Of a DNA stretch of 64,000 nt, positions 26,730 to 39,520 are shown one piece after another. Below the pieces are notes generated by a model, which searched no databases, had not been told where the DNA came from, and worked only from the letters and a program-made list of their open reading frames with translations. Within the stretch, counting starts at the first letter, position 1; each line of letters starts with the position of its first letter. A program made the translations under genes and the position numbers. Origin of the DNA: Bolinopsis microptera (lineage: Eukaryota; Ctenophora; Tentaculata; Lobata; Bolinopsidae). The stretch lies in contig NC_087073.1 in NCBI RefSeq assembly GCF_026151205.1, positions 5,167,001 to 5,231,000 on the forward strand, in the 5' to 3' direction.

Positions 26730-27756
26730 TTATGCTTTGTATCCTCTGCTCTTCCTCTTGCCTCTTGCCATCTCGTGGTTCCTGCTCCTAAGCCTCACAA
26801 ATGGTTTGGCATGAGTTTTGGGCAGACCTGGTGCTCCGAAATGCCTATTAGCTTCACGTCTGGTTCTGCGACCCTGCATGATGATGGTGTTCTGACCGAG
26901 AGGTGCCTCCACGGCCAGCTGCTCGAAGGTTATTATAGATCCTCCATTCTTTACAATCCTAGAGACGGTTTATGTTAAAATTAAATTGATTACATTGTGT
27001 AATTTTATAATAGATAAATCAGCGATCTGTGCTGTTAGTAGTATCAATCACTAAGACAGAATCTCTGGGGAATGAAACACCATAATATGGTCTGAAAGTT
27101 ACCAAACGTACCTTGAGCGAGCTCCCTCTGAGAGGCGGAGAGCACAGACCTTCAGACCTTGAGGAATGTCAAATACCCTCTTATCGTCAGTGATGGTACC
27201 GACCACAACTACAGTCTTTCCTAAAGGTTTAACAACATGTTAGATTATTATTCCTTTTTAACGGACGTTATTCAACGCACGGAGCTATCAGTACCCTAAT
27301 CAAGAAAGCACAATAAACAACTAATCTTATTTAAATAGACATATATCGAACATCTATGAGTGTAAGGAAATACCTTCTCTTCCTCGACACTTCATCTGTC
27401 GGGTGATTCTAGCGAGAGAGATGGCAGGTCTGTTTTGTCGAGACATAAAAAGTCTTCTCAAGATAACCTGAACGAGGGTTTGATGAATTAGCGAATAGTG
27501 AAAAAGGAATGATTTTATTAGAGGGTCCCGCTTCCAAAGAATCAACCTCTATGAATAATAACTAATAACCCCCCCCCCCCACCCCCCTCTTCACTAAGAT
27601 GGCCATGGCTTGTAAACATACCTGGTTGAACTTGGCGGCTGTTCTCCTGGAGAGGAAGCGGTATAACTTAACCAGAAGACGGAGATACACGTTCTGGGAG
27701 ACTGGCTCCTTCCGGTGTACCTTCCGGTCCTTTTTATGGTTTATATCGATACCCAT
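26730..27756 (-). CDS. RPL18: 60S ribosomal protein L18 (eL18)
   Basis: Large-subunit ribosomal protein. Exons on the minus strand: 27756-27622, 27467-27374, 27220-27112, 26958-26730, phases 0, 1, 2. The joined length is 567 bases, 188 residues, the same as vertebrate RPL18. It begins [18 protein letters not shown], continues [70 protein letters not shown], and ends with the basic tail [17 protein letters not shown] then [10 protein letters not shown]. The first intron (27468-27621) contains a C-rich homopolymer tract. Start chosen at the family-conserved MGIDI. Lies between NOP10 (upstream) and UBA52 (downstream) on the same strand. Confidence 0.97.
27568..27588. repeat. poly-C tract in the first RPL18 intron
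   Basis: A run of C interrupted by one A, on the plus strand; G-rich on the transcribed strand, so the intron RNA carries a G-tract near its 5' end. Confidence 0.9.
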
Positions 27757-28278
27757 ATTGAGCTATTGGGAGGAAGATAGTGAGGATAATTAAAAGATAA
27801 TTTCGAATTAACAAATTTGATGTGTAAACAGTAGATAATTGTGGAGCAGAACTGATCAAGATCACATCATACAGACTTGATATAGATAGTGGTAGCTGGT
27901 CCATACTTGTTTAGACACGTGGCACCGATTGACAAATTTGATTGGTAGTTGGTGAAGATATACATTGATATTTCATACCGACCTCAATTAAAACACAAGA
28001 ATAAGATCAGTTAAAATAATAAATTAAATATATTTAATGATGTAAGAAAATTGAAATGCTATCCTCGCGACTAGAGAATCATGAAAGCCACCAAATAATA
28101 ACAAAGCTCGAAAAAAAGTAAAATTCAACGTTCGTTTCATGTTCATCTGTTACATACTGTCAGTTTCGGTTGTAAAATTTAGGCAGCCGAAAATGTTCGG
28201 CGCGATCCATTCCTGACTCTGTTTACAGTACAACCCGATAAAAAGGATTAAACATCCCTGGCCCTGGTGGAGCGGTTT

Positions 28279-28473
28279 TCAGTATTTAGGAGCAGGCTGC
28301 TGGGTGAGAAGTATTCCGAACCTCTGCTTGGTCAGGATCCTGTGTTTAGAGTATTTGTCATCAGGGCTGAATCTGGCTGGGTGAGCGGACAAGGTCGGTT
28401 TTCCGGAGGGAGCTAACTTCTTCAGAGTGTACACCCTCTTACCCTCTTCGTTTAGATAATACTGCAGATACAT
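28279..28473 (-). CDS. NOP10: H/ACA snoRNP protein NOP10
   Basis: Small nucleolar protein that binds the pseudouridine synthase dyskerin in H/ACA snoRNPs and telomerase. Single exon, 64 residues, equal to the human length. The sequence begins [20 protein letters not shown] and contains the family signature [18 protein letters not shown], then [13 protein letters not shown]. The N-terminal zinc-ribbon cysteines of archaeal members are absent, as usual in eukaryotes. The ATG is preceded by TTTTCACCATTTTAG plus one base, which looks like a 3' splice site directly at the start codon. It lies 522 bases upstream of the RPL18 start and 371 bases downstream of the NAA25 stop, all on the minus strand. 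Confidence 0.95.
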   Translation of the reverse strand: MYLQYYLNEEGKRVYTLKKLAPSGKPTLSAHPARFSPDDKYSKHRILTKQRFGILLTQQPAPKY

Positions 28474-28844
28474 GCTAAAATGGTGAAAAGATCAGTTCGA
28501 AATAATTTTGAATAGTTCAATCGACTCAAAAATATATTTAGGGATTTCATTTTCTGACACATAGTTGTACGAATTTCCACTGTGACGGGATTCACGAAAT
28601 AAAAGTCTAAGCTTGTAAAACGTACAATATGCAAAAAATAAACGACCAATTTGCCTTAAACATTCAATTACCATTCAAATAGATACGGGCTTCAATTATC
28701 TAAAATCATTATCATCATCACCGGAAATTCGACCCATTTTGCCGGACGGGTTCCTTATGCTTAACCGTATCATCTTTTCCATTTCACATAAAACAGGTAC
28801 ATATCTCATGATAGCACAATTCAGTGTTCGCTAATGTAGCTATC

Positions 28845-31800
28845 TCACGACTTAGGTTGCAGACGAGAGTGAAGAGAGTTGACTAAACCAGACATTTTCC
28901 CGATGATTCCGGACATTTCTTCTAGTGACCACTCCAAACTGCTCGTGATCCTACTGTCTACACTGTCATCCTGCGGAGAGATTGTGTATCAGAGTAACTA
29001 GGAGCACTATCTTTATTTGCCAGTAGTAGAGTGGATATAGTTCACGAGGGATGGGAAGTACAATTTTGGAAATATTTGTATAAATACCTTGTCGATGGTG
29101 AGATTGTCGAGTTTGTGTTTCATTGCAATAGAGTGACAGTCATCGCAGAGCAGTTTTATGTCAGCTAGAGTACTCTTCAAAGAGCTCATTACTCCTTCCA
29201 CTATGCCGCGTTTCTTGCGCTGAATTCGCCCCGTAACTCCGCAACTTAGACACAGAACAGCGAAATATGCAGTCTGAAAATACCGTAAGTTATACTCTTT
29301 CCCTATAATGATAATGTGAAACCACCTTCAGTTCAATTATAAGAAAAGGGGTAGTTAACTATATCATTAAACTCAAAAAGACGAATTTTCTGGAAACCTG
29401 AATGAGCGAGGAGAGGAAGGGCAGTTTGGAGCTGTTAATCGTATCGTCCACTATCAACTCTTTCCTACTTAGCGTTATCAGCTCTGAAATGTTTTCATCT
29501 TATCATTTATTTGATATACATACTTTTAGTAAAGTGACAATACAACCAAGCTTGAAGAGGGAATGTGATGATATTTTCAAACCACAGATAACTGAAAGTT
29601 GTGAACAAGAATTACCTGAGATTTTGGATGTGACATTCTCTAGGTTGAATTGTGCTTGTTTGCCATGAATGCAATGCCGAATCAAGTTTGTTGCTTCAAC
29701 AACTGTAGATGTTAACGTTTCTAGAAACAGCTTCCAAACGTTCATGCTCTGAGACATCATGAGATAAAGTGGGTACCCCTGTAAAAATTTATATCACATT
29801 AGGCACCCTTTCTGTAAAAATGTTAGTTAGAAAATTTCGAGTGGAAATAAATTCATATTGACTCCTGCAAGCTATGATTTTAAGTTCAATTATATATTTG
29901 AAAGTTCCAGAGCAACTTAAATGGATCGAATAAAGGACATCTCTAACCTCTAAAACAGGTAATTTTCCAGCTTTCTCCACGACATCAGATTGAAACAGAG
30001 CCACGAGCGTGTCTAAAGCTTCACTTTCTTTGCTGGTAGTCGCATCCTGTAGCTTAAGAAGTGAAGATAACATGAAGTGTCGCATGCTAACGTAGAGTGT
30101 GTCGTGAGAGTAGCTGGTTGTGGATTGAAGTGTCGCTATTTCTTGGTGTCTCGAGTCGCATACCTCGTTCACAGAGTAGTCACGGTTATCTACCAGATTA
30201 TCTGCCTTCACACTTGTTATTTCTTCGCGGGTTGCCTCTAGTAAACTCTCTGAAGTAGTTAATTCTAGTTTAAGCCAAAAAGAATAAAAAGCCTTATTCC
30301 TTTCAAAACACAGCAACTATTTCCGAATCAATCACCGCATTTACTAGATAGTCTATAGTGCGTAAAAAAGGTATCTTTTCCAATTTTTCGAATTACCTAT
30401 TTGATCCCAGGAGTTTGCGGAGGAAAGTACAAAGGACAGCCATAGTTTGTCAAGTAAAAAGACCGACTTAGACATGCTGTAAACTAGGCTCTTGTGCAGG
30501 TCGAAGAGCTCGGCAACTTTGTTGAACTTTCCACAGAGATACGACTTGACGATGTACTCCAGCACCTGAGAGAGCGTTACTTCATGACAAGTACTACAAA
30601 ACCAATCCCTGATAAGGGTTACTGGACAGTACATAGTATTGCACATTCCATGAACATAGTACAATCTGCACAGAAGATGGGTAAAGATAGCGCGTGAGCC
30701 GCGCATGCGCGCGAAATTTGTTAGGTCAATGCTTGTAGGAGCGCCGTTATGAATAGAGAATGTCGCTGCGAGCTACAATAATGCAGCAAAATCTGAGAAC
30801 CGCAGAACATGGCAAAATGCTGGAAAGGATCAGTTTTTGGTACCTACTTCTCTCTCATTGGTTCTATAAAAAGCTTCCATCTGTCTGGCTTGTTTGTCGG
30901 CTCTATTATATGCACCAAGTGGCATCAGACTAGAATACAGTATGTGTGCCAGTGAATCTAACTGTATAGATTTCGTATCCAACCCTTCGTAAACTTCAAC
31001 CTGAATGAGCACCAATAAATATATGCAGCGGTTACCAAATGATTCAAATTGCACTCTAAAACTTTCAATTATATCCAAAAATAGAAGATAACTTACTTAC
31101 TGCTGGGCCAATAGCGCCGAGATATTCGTATAACCGAGTAACGAGAAGACGACAGGCCGAGGCCTCTGGAAACTGCTCTAACTTGGTCATCAGCAACCTG
31201 GACAATAATTTTAAAATAAGCTCTTTAAATCTGAAATTAGTTTCCCAATCGGGTAAATTTAAATGAAATAGTTCTTTAAACTCTCCAGATGAGGGGAATA
31301 TTTACTGATAATTGTTAACATCTAAGGATCTAAACTGTGCAATTCAGAATAGACTTACTTGATTGAGTCCACTATGTCAGGTTTGTTGCCCGAATCACAT
31401 TTCTGCCAGGAGTAGAGGAGAACAAAAGCGTCTATGTAAGCACATCCAAGATCCCCTGATAAGAATTGGTAAACTTAACAATTAGGATAGATATGAGTAT
31501 TGAATGATCGAATCACTTACAGATCGTATTAACGTAATACAAAACGAGGTACACAAACTAAAACCATGTAACAGGACTGGTCATGGTTATATCCCCTACC
31601 TGCAGCGAGGGGGAACAAACCTCTTTAATCGTGAACAATAACATATAAACAAACCTTCTAAAGTTATGTTATGAAAGTTCTTGATCTCCTCCAGCGCGAT
31701 GAACTGCTGCTCGGATTCCAGAGCTTTATACTTGCCCACGTGATGGAGTAACATGTGGAGAGTGGCTAGTCTCTGCATCGCTTTAGTTCCGTTACTTTCC

Positions 31801-32403
31801 TTTACTGATACTCTGTACTCTTCTAGTATCTGTATCAACTCTTGTTTCTCCGCGTCCTTTAGTCGGTCTGAGAAAGTTCCAGAACTATGAGAATAATGTT
31901 GTAATCACAAAGATGATTTACTTATTAGATAAGCATGTTATATACATCATACATGTGACACACATGTATCAAATGAGACTAACGTGGCCAATTAAAACAA
32001 ACAGTTCTCACCAATAATCACTCTGAGATCATCATAACAACAGAGCTTGTGTCCGAACTTCTGCACGTACTCCAGCACGAGCAGAGAAGGCGACGCAAAC
32101 GCGCACATTTCAATATTTTGCTCCTTGAGCCTGACCACCAGCTCCGCTTTAGCTAGCTCCGGACCTCGCACTGGTCCTGCATCCTCGGCTACTTTCAAGA
32201 GTAGACCTGTCATGTCCTGAACACTTGTATCCGCTCTGAGGGGGAGTTATTGTGTAATAAGAATGTCAATTTGTAACGTAAAGTCTGATCAACTATTATG
32301 CAATAGTTGATCAGAGACTGGGATCAGAAAATTAGAAAGCGAACCCAGAGAAAATATTTGAACTTTTACGACGTCGTTGGAAACTACTCATGGAAACTTA
32401 ACC

Positions 32404-32472
<69 letters not shown>

Positions 32473-34581
32473 CCTAACTAACTAAAAACGGCAAACGATA
32501 TGCTTACTTTTCTAGATTTACTTGAAATTCTGGATCATGAAGAGAGGTTGAGTCTGTTAAAAGTTTGAAGGACGTTTCAAAATATCCTCTGTAGAAATCG
32601 TAGCTGTCTGGCCTGCAGTTAAATATACGTAATGATTAGACATAATATACGATATAAAGATTGGAAATTCATTGTTGATAAATTCAGCACAAAAGTAAAA
32701 TAGGAAACAAATAACGAGGACACTCACTTACTCAGCAATTAAAGCTTGTTTGTAAAGAATGTTGCATTTGTCGGTATTTCCCAGCAGATTATGATAATGT
32801 ATCTTCATTCTGAGACGCTCTCTATCATCAATGATAACGTTCTTGGGGTCCCCCAGTTCCTCAACTGCTTTCTCATACATCCCCATTAGTTCTAATACCT
32901 CCAAATACAATCTGAAAACTGAAAGCACACGATCAGATACTATCTTACCGGGAATTCTTATCCAGTTTCTCTAATATTTACCGAGGAAGAATCCATGCTT
33001 AGCTAACTGTTTAATTTCGTCCGAAGTTGTATTTCCTGTGGAAATTATATCAAAAAAACTAAAGCTCAATTTGTCTCACCTTCCTCGGCCACTTCTTCAG
33101 ACTTCTCCTTGCTCTTCTCAATAATCTTGACCGCCAGAGGAAAGCACATAACTTTACCCAGGTCAGGGTTGTCCTTACCCATGAATACGAGACTAACAGC
33201 GTTCCAGTAGCTGTACGCAGTGGTGGACGTTAACTTGTGTAACCGTGTTGCTATCTGGGAGGAGGCGGTTTAAAGGTGGTTAATTAGCGGGAATTATGTG
33301 TCAATCCGAACCCCTCAGGTTTGGAATCTTGCCAGGAGAGGGACTGGGATGACAGTGTGACATTCCGAATTTATTTTATACTAAAATGGAGAATAACTAA
33401 ATAGCATCATTACGGCAATCAGTAAACTACATCCTGTATTGTGGTGTTCTAGAAAAATTAAAAATGTGTACTAGAAAATTAAAGATGAATTATGTACATA
33501 ACTAAACAGTATAAAATGTAACTCGTTATGTACCTGTTGCTGTTTCTTGTACTCTTTGATTCTAACGTATCCCATAAAGAGTTGTGTTAACATGTCCTCA
33601 CTGTTTGGAGTGTATTTTAGTGCTGTCTCGTACAGCTCTGGTATCAGTTCAGCTGCAAAGTTATTTTATCAAAATATGAAATCTTATTATACGGAACAGA
33701 TTAGGGGTATTTAAGAAGCATGGTATAAAAGAAGCATGGTATAAAAGAAGCGTGGTATATAACGAGCCATAACATTTTGAAATCTGATCATATTGATATG
33801 TCAAAACTTAACCGGCTCAAAAGATTCTCCCTAATTAGTATAACTACTTAAAACACTATTAGCTTTTTAATTTTTTTAACTTTCGTGTAAAACACTAACG
33901 TTGTAAGAGTTCCTTGTAACAAACACTCATAGCTTGTAAAGTAGACTCGTCTAGTGGGAAATGGGACTTAACCTCCTCTAAGAGGGCAAGGGCATCTTGA
34001 CATTTCATCAATCTCACCATAGCCAGCGCTTTCAGGACCTAATAAAACATTGACTTACAGCTCTGGGGATTGTGGCCTTTTTAAACATTGACTAATCTGT
34101 GACTTTCAATTTGGATAAATAGCGAAAGGTTATGATCTACAATTGTTCTCTAAACATGGGGTATATGAACGTGAGATAAGATCTTATTCCTGATTTCATT
34201 CAAATAACATTCTATAATCTACGATCCTTGCTATGTTATATTAGTTCACCTTGGCACAGTGGAAATCCTTCTCTTTTTTCAGGATCTTGTCTGCTCTTTG
34301 GATAGCTTGTTTGTTGTTGAGGTTGTCCAGCGCATCTGTTAAAATAAATTTAAATTATAAATTACAATTAAATTATCTGATGAAAAATCTCAGAAATCAT
34401 AACATAAAATTAAATCTAATTGATCCATCCAACAAATAAGTTTACAAATAAACAAAGTAAATCAGTTGGGAAATCATAGAAAACAAAGCTAATAAGCAGA
34501 CAATTAGTCTAATAGCTGAGATAACTCACCATAGAGCGGGCGTAGTTTTCGTTCCGTCTGAGGATCTCGTCTGTTTGCCAT
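28845..34581 (-). CDS. NAA25: N-alpha-acetyltransferase 25, NatB auxiliary subunit
   Basis: Auxiliary TPR-type subunit that anchors NatB (catalytic NAA20) to the ribosome for co-translational acetylation of Met-Asp/Glu/Asn N termini. I traced 19 exons on the minus strand: 34581-34530, 34335-34250, 34038-33900, 33652-33534, 33254-33080, 33035-32982, 32918-32732, 32612-32508, 32235-32012, 31867-31655, 31455-31359, 31197-31101, 31000-30848, 30565-30397, 30264-29948, 29778-29616, 29483-29398, 29273-29088, 28970-28845. The sum is 2748 bases, 915 residues, close to animal NAA25. The start MANRRDPQTERKLRPLY, the TPR-like RADKILKKEKDFHCAKVLKA, and PNSEDMLTQLFMGYVRIKEY match the family. Middle and C-terminal parts are mainly helical and less conserved. 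The exon 13 donor is ambiguous by a few bases (GAA|GTAGGT chosen because it keeps phase 0). No broken frame was found. Confidence 0.9.
32398..32485. repeat. AACT microsatellite
   Basis: About 21 copies of AACT with one ACCT variant, inside the NAA25 intron between the exons ending at 32235 and 32508. Confidence 0.97.
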
Positions 34582-34792
34582 TACACTACCTTATCAATTG
34601 TGAAAGTTTAATTAATGATCGAATGATTCTTCAAATATAACACGGTATTAGGATTCAATAAGTTCATTTCGAAACATACTGAAAGAATACAAGTATAAAC
34701 GACAATAAACGGGCATTTGAGTGGACAGTATTTGTTTCTAACACTGTGGATGATAACAGCTGATTTGTTATCACCTCCTACTTCATCTCTCT

Positions 34793-34826
<34 letters not shown>

Positions 34827-36229
34827 TTGTAATATCAAATAACTTAAAAATATGACCGTCCAAAATATCACCAATAAGACAAGTATTACTTAAGTGAAAA
34901 TTAAATTAAAATTGCAAAATATTAACATGTCATAATTATTATATGCTATGTATAGGCTTTGCATAATGCACGTAACATGATGAGCAATTACACAGCACAT
35001 GGTCGGGACACTTCGTAGTGATGTGCACCAGTCAGATTTAACTTAATCAATTACAAGATATTTTCCGGTGGAATGAAATAAAATACCCCTGTTGTCAAGG
35101 TTATCGGAGGCTCACAATGACTTTTGTTTCCAGGCAACCCCACAGTAATTGCTCTTCCTAACTCATATATCGGGTTCGTTACACATCCACTCTCATATTC
35201 TCATGCAGTTGACTTTCTCTGGTCACTCTTAAGTTTGCTACGCCATTTCTGTTTGATTGTGCTTCGTTCAGTTAGTTCGATATAAACTCCCTTAATTCTT
35301 TTGTATTAATTTTTAAGAACACAATAATGCAACATTTGCAGTGCTACCTTTAGGAATGCTTAGTTTAAAGCGACTTTAAAACGGACAACCGTAACGTATA
35401 CTTGTATATGAAATACTTTGGTGTAAAGCACGATTGTGAGTAATATTGTTGCCCACTGAGTTAAGATGTCTTGATATTTGCGCCCTGTGTCACTGATACC
35501 TAGTCATGGTTATGATGTTATAAGTTTAACTTCATAAATATTTCCAATATAGATAAGACAACAGATTGAAAATGATGAAAAGAGACAAAGCTGGATGTAA
35601 CCAAGTTTTTCAGGTAAATATTGAATATCTAGTGCGTTTTTAGATAACGTACTGTGTTCTAAAGACTGATTTCTGCAGCTGAGTTCCGTGTTCTCGATTA
35701 TTACTTTCATTTGGATATAAATTTGTCCCATCAGTGAGCTAACTGATGAATTGCTGCCTCATTCCCAGTAAATCACCACATTAACAGCAAGAACACTTCG
35801 AGGAACCTTAAAAAACCAATTACAGCAGCCAGGTTTGTAACATTTAAAGATCGAACTTCATCTTTAAACTTGCAAGTCGCTAAATTAAACAAACCCTAGG
35901 ACCAAATTTGGAGAGATTACATTGGTCGTGAGTGGTGGAGCACTATAGAGTGGCCCAAAAAATACGGATTTTTATCAGAGGAATCAAAGCTTCTCCAGAG
36001 GAACATTCTTCATTGTAGGTTAGTTTCCTGATCACCGTCAATAAGCTACCTCAGGGTTCTGTTAAGTTCTAAGCTGTTTTGTGAAATAACATGTGATATG
36101 AAATTAAAATTGTAGAGGTATGGTGAATAAGGGTACAATTTTATATGAGGTTTTACCATATAAATAGAAAAACAGAACTTAAAAAACACGACAGTCTGTA
36201 CATGTATTGTTTACAGAAAAACGGGAGAA
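34582..36229. other. intergenic between NAA25 and the small gene
   Basis: Divergent intergenic space: NAA25 is transcribed left and the 36.2-kb gene right, so promoters of both should lie here. A CT microsatellite is at 34784-34827. A TTTACAG acceptor 14 bases before the 36230 ATG suggests a 5' UTR intron, so a non-coding first exon may lie near 35.9-36.0 kb. No other open frame was recognised. Confidence 0.45.
34784..34827. repeat. CT dinucleotide microsatellite
   Basis: CTTT/CT-rich start passing into an uninterrupted CT run, 200-250 bases upstream of the NAA25 start codon. Confidence 0.95.
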
Positions 36230-36674
36230 ATGAACTCAGAAGCAAGCTCGGCATCTTCAAGCCCAGGAGATACTGAAGAAATTGCAGAGGCACCAAAAAC
36301 CCAGCACCCACTCCCTACCTCTACTGCTCATATGATAGGTTGGACACTGTCAAAACAGGTGGGTCAGCTATAAAACATGTTGAAATTTAAAATACTGTAA
36401 TTACAAAAAAGGGATGACTTTGCAATATAATCAAAAAAAAGATTTCCTATTTATATTGGTGTGATTTTGACAATACAATTAATAATTTCGATTTTTGAAA
36501 TAAATACTGTATATAACAGAACTTAATTGTGATTGTTTCTTCTAGGAAAATCCGGAATATAAGAATGGCTATAGCTCCAATGTCAAGTACAGAAACTTCT
36601 TGGATCCCCCCACCAAACACGGAAGAAAGAAACTGGAAGAAACACTAGGAATTCCAGCAGAGGCAATGAACTAA
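36230..36674 (+). CDS. small conserved-looking two-exon protein, function unknown
   Basis: Exons 36230-36358 (ends CAG|GTGGGT, phase 0) and 36546-36674 (after TTCTTCTAG) give an 85-residue protein ending at TAA. Each exon is exactly 129 bases. The N terminus is acidic and Ser-rich (MNSEASSASSSPGDTEE). The middle has HMIGWTLSKQ, and the second exon encodes GYSSNVKYRNFLDPPTKHG then RKKLEETLGIPAEAMN, a well-composed basic/aromatic segment. No signal peptide or membrane segment. I do not recognise the family. The IGW and NFLDP motifs recall small microtubule-inner or cilia-associated proteins, but that is a guess. The clean splice sites, in-phase junction and an acceptor-like TTTACAG before the ATG support a real gene. 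Confidence 0.65.
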
Positions 36675-37689
36675 GAACTACTGTCAATTCTACTCAGGAT
36701 GTTTACCATAGTAACTTTATAGGTTTAGGATATGAGACTTTTTTGTCATTAATTTTAAGGTTGGAGTGGACTTTATAACAGATATCGTTTTAATTTCATT
36801 GAACACGAGTTCTTATCTATTTTAAACCTTGTCAAAGAAGTGAAGACTGCCCTAGGGTAGCTTTTATCTTAAAATATAATCACTTCTTATCAGTTCTTGT
36901 AAAACATTCTTTCACATCATAAGCAATTGATCAATTTTATTAGTTCATCGTCTCTGTTTGACTTAGCATGGGATTGCAATAAAAATATTATTTTTTGTCC
37001 AAATGCATGAATGGAACTAAGTAAAGCTTAAACGAAAATTATATATCCGACAAAAAATCCATCTAAACCTGCGTACCTGTAACCAATTATGTAACCATCA
37101 CTGACTTTGAGACATCAACTAGCACGTGATTAGCACTATTTACAAGCTATACATGTATAGGTGTGAGTTAAACTCAACCACATGTTAACCAATTAGCACA
37201 AATCATCCTATTAAGGGCACCATCCTTTATTAGGGTGATTCAGAATTTCCCAACAAGAGAACTGCAAGTTGTTTGGGGATTAAAGCTATCCTTTAGATCA
37301 TTCCAAAACAGAAAAATATGACTAAGATCATTCTTAAGAGTATGCCCAGGCCAAGCCCATATTTTTGCATGAGCCTGATTTTTTGATACTCTAATTGCAT
37401 AACTAAATTATGTAAAATATTATTCCAGAACTATGTAATGCACATACCTTACGAGACATATTTAAATAGTACAAAAAAACATATTTTCACCTATTTTCCT
37501 TAATTATGACTTAATTGATTTACTATCGATATAGTAAGTTATAAATATGATTCATCATACAAATGAACACTAGTGTCCGATCATGAATTGCTTTAAGAAT
37601 GTTCCATTATGAATAAAGTAAGCAAGCTCTGTCACCACTATATTGGCCACGGCGGTATAATTTTGGGAGTAGTGGAAGATTACAGACAC
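36675..37689. other. intergenic, 3' side of the small gene
   Basis: Contains the presumptive 3' UTR of the small gene (an AATAAAAATA poly(A)-signal-like site near 36980) and otherwise AT-rich sequence with no recognisable gene. Confidence 0.5.
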
Positions 37690-38830
37690 TTAGTACAGGG
37701 AAATCCGTCTGAAAAAATCGATCTGCTGACACACGAAGCTTTCAGAGGATTTTTGACGTTTTTGAGTCCCATTAGGTGCCCTTTATGGCTGACCAACTTT
37801 TCCAAACTTTTCCACGTGGCTTAAGGCCACTTTTTGCCACTTTACCACTTTTTACCACCTTTCTTGTTTGTCGAATATCTTTAGTTGTGAACATCGTAAA
37901 ATGTTGCGAATCAATCGAGTGTGTTCATATTATCAGGAAGAAAAACTTTTGTTCAAACAATTTTTACGTCAGATAATAAGGTAATTGGATAATTATCAAT
38001 TAACCAATTAGCAAAATTCTAAAAAATTTTTATTGGCTAAAAATGATCGGAATAGCTTAAAACACGGAGAAAAGTAGTTTTTAGAAAAATTGTAAAATTT
38101 TTCACTTACATTTTTTTTTCGAGACTTCGAAAAATTTCGAAAATTCAAAATATTTTTTTCCGCCAAAAGTGATCAAATTGCATGAAACGCGGAGAAAAAA
38201 ATTTTCAAAAAAACTTTAATATATTTACCAATATTTTTAGTTGGAGTTCAGTAAATCTCGGCAGATTTTAGTAATAATCAGGAATTACTAACTCTAAGTG
38301 GAAAGGTCTGAAACTGAAAAACGTTAAGTTTAACCATACGATCGCGATATAAGAGTTTCATAACTAATTACAATACAGCCTTATCGATTTTCACAGAAAC
38401 TGCACCAATGGCACAGTCAAGATCGAAACGATAGCATGCTGTACTGTCATTTTATTGATTTCAATGATGAATCAGTGGGGTTAAGATAATCACATTTGTA
38501 ATAAATAAAACCTCTCTGTACCGTCAATTGTGCTAATCTAAACCGGCCTACCTGTATTACCAGACCTCTTCTTTTCCTCAACAATCAAACCGAGTTGTTC
38601 ATATCGCATTTGGTGGGTGATGTAAACTGAGTAGTAATACATATCGAGCTATATTCAATCACAATACGACACAGTACGTGTATATTATATGGCTCTTAAT
38701 GAGGTTTATGAAACGCTTTATACTGTGAGAAACCCGGTATAGAGAGGTTTTACAGTTTATCACGAAAACGTCTACTTGGTCTCATGGCTCATTTACAGTT
38801 CGAAGAAGGGCAAGAACAGATCAGGGAAAC
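37690..38830 (+). repeat. left arm of a 3-kb inverted repeat
   Basis: Reading right from TTAGTACAGGGAAATCC, this arm is the reverse complement of 40696 back to about 39521, with only scattered substitutions and a few indels. The similarity starts abruptly at 37690 and fades near 38830, where the arm has CTTGGTCTCATGGCTC followed by diverging sequence. Both arms carry the same open frame of about 66 codons (here 37776-37976), with no recognised domain; its conservation reflects the duplication. Confidence 0.95.
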
Positions 38831-39316
38831 TGAGGAACAGCCAGGTCCAGGAAGCAAGTGTAAATACACCTTCCAACATCTACTGTGACTGTTTTGTATT
38901 GTACTGCATACCGCAATTCATTTGCGGGATACCTCAAATCACCCCCATATGTCAGGGTCAGCTAAAAGTAAAATCAACAAGGGTAACATACGGGAAAGGG
39001 TAAGATTTAGATACGAGTACAGTGTCGGGCAAGGGGTAGTAAAGAACCGGTAATAATTAATTCAGTGAAATGTTCCACGAGAGTCAGGATATTTTGGAAA
39101 TTGCTAATAGAGACAGATCCTGATCAGGAAGGATTGTTAATGTGACTTATTGAGGATATTGATTTGAAATCCGGACGTCGTGAAGTAAAAATACAGGTTC
39201 TTCCCGCAGGATATTCGGGGCCCATGATGATCAGCCCGGGATTAATGTGGGACAGATCGAAGACTGACAACTGAACCCAATTGAATCTAGTTCCCACTAA
39301 CTAATCAGCTTAATTG

Positions 39317-39452
39317 GTTAGGGTTAGGGTTAGGGTTAGGGTTAGGGTTGGGGTTAGGGTTAGGGTTAGGGTTAGGGTTAGGGTTAGGGTTAGGGTTAGG
39401 GTTAGGGTTAGGGTTAGGGTTAGGGTTAGGGTTAGGGTTAGAGTTAGGGTTA
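39317..39452. repeat. interstitial telomeric TTAGGG array
   Basis: About 22 head-to-tail TTAGGG units on the plus strand, with one TTGGGG and one TTAGAG variant. It lies in the spacer of the inverted repeat and is itself flanked by inverted ACAACTGAACCCAATT (about 39268) and AATTGGGTTCAGTTGT (about 39466). Only one strand orientation is present, so it is not a simple head-to-head telomere fusion. Confidence 0.98.
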
Positions 39453-39520
39453 ATCTAAATGTCTAAATTGGGTTCAGTTGTCCGGTAGCCCGCTCTTGCG
39501 AGTTGACATTCTAAGCTTTC

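Noticed and set aside
37776-37976. 66-codon frame conserved between both inverted-repeat arms
   Set aside because: Its identity is explained by the recent duplication of the whole arm, and the protein is low in recognisable features.
39317-39452. Telomere-telomere fusion scar
   Set aside because: A head-to-head fusion needs TTAGGG meeting CCCTAA; only one orientation is present, so the simple fusion model does not fit.
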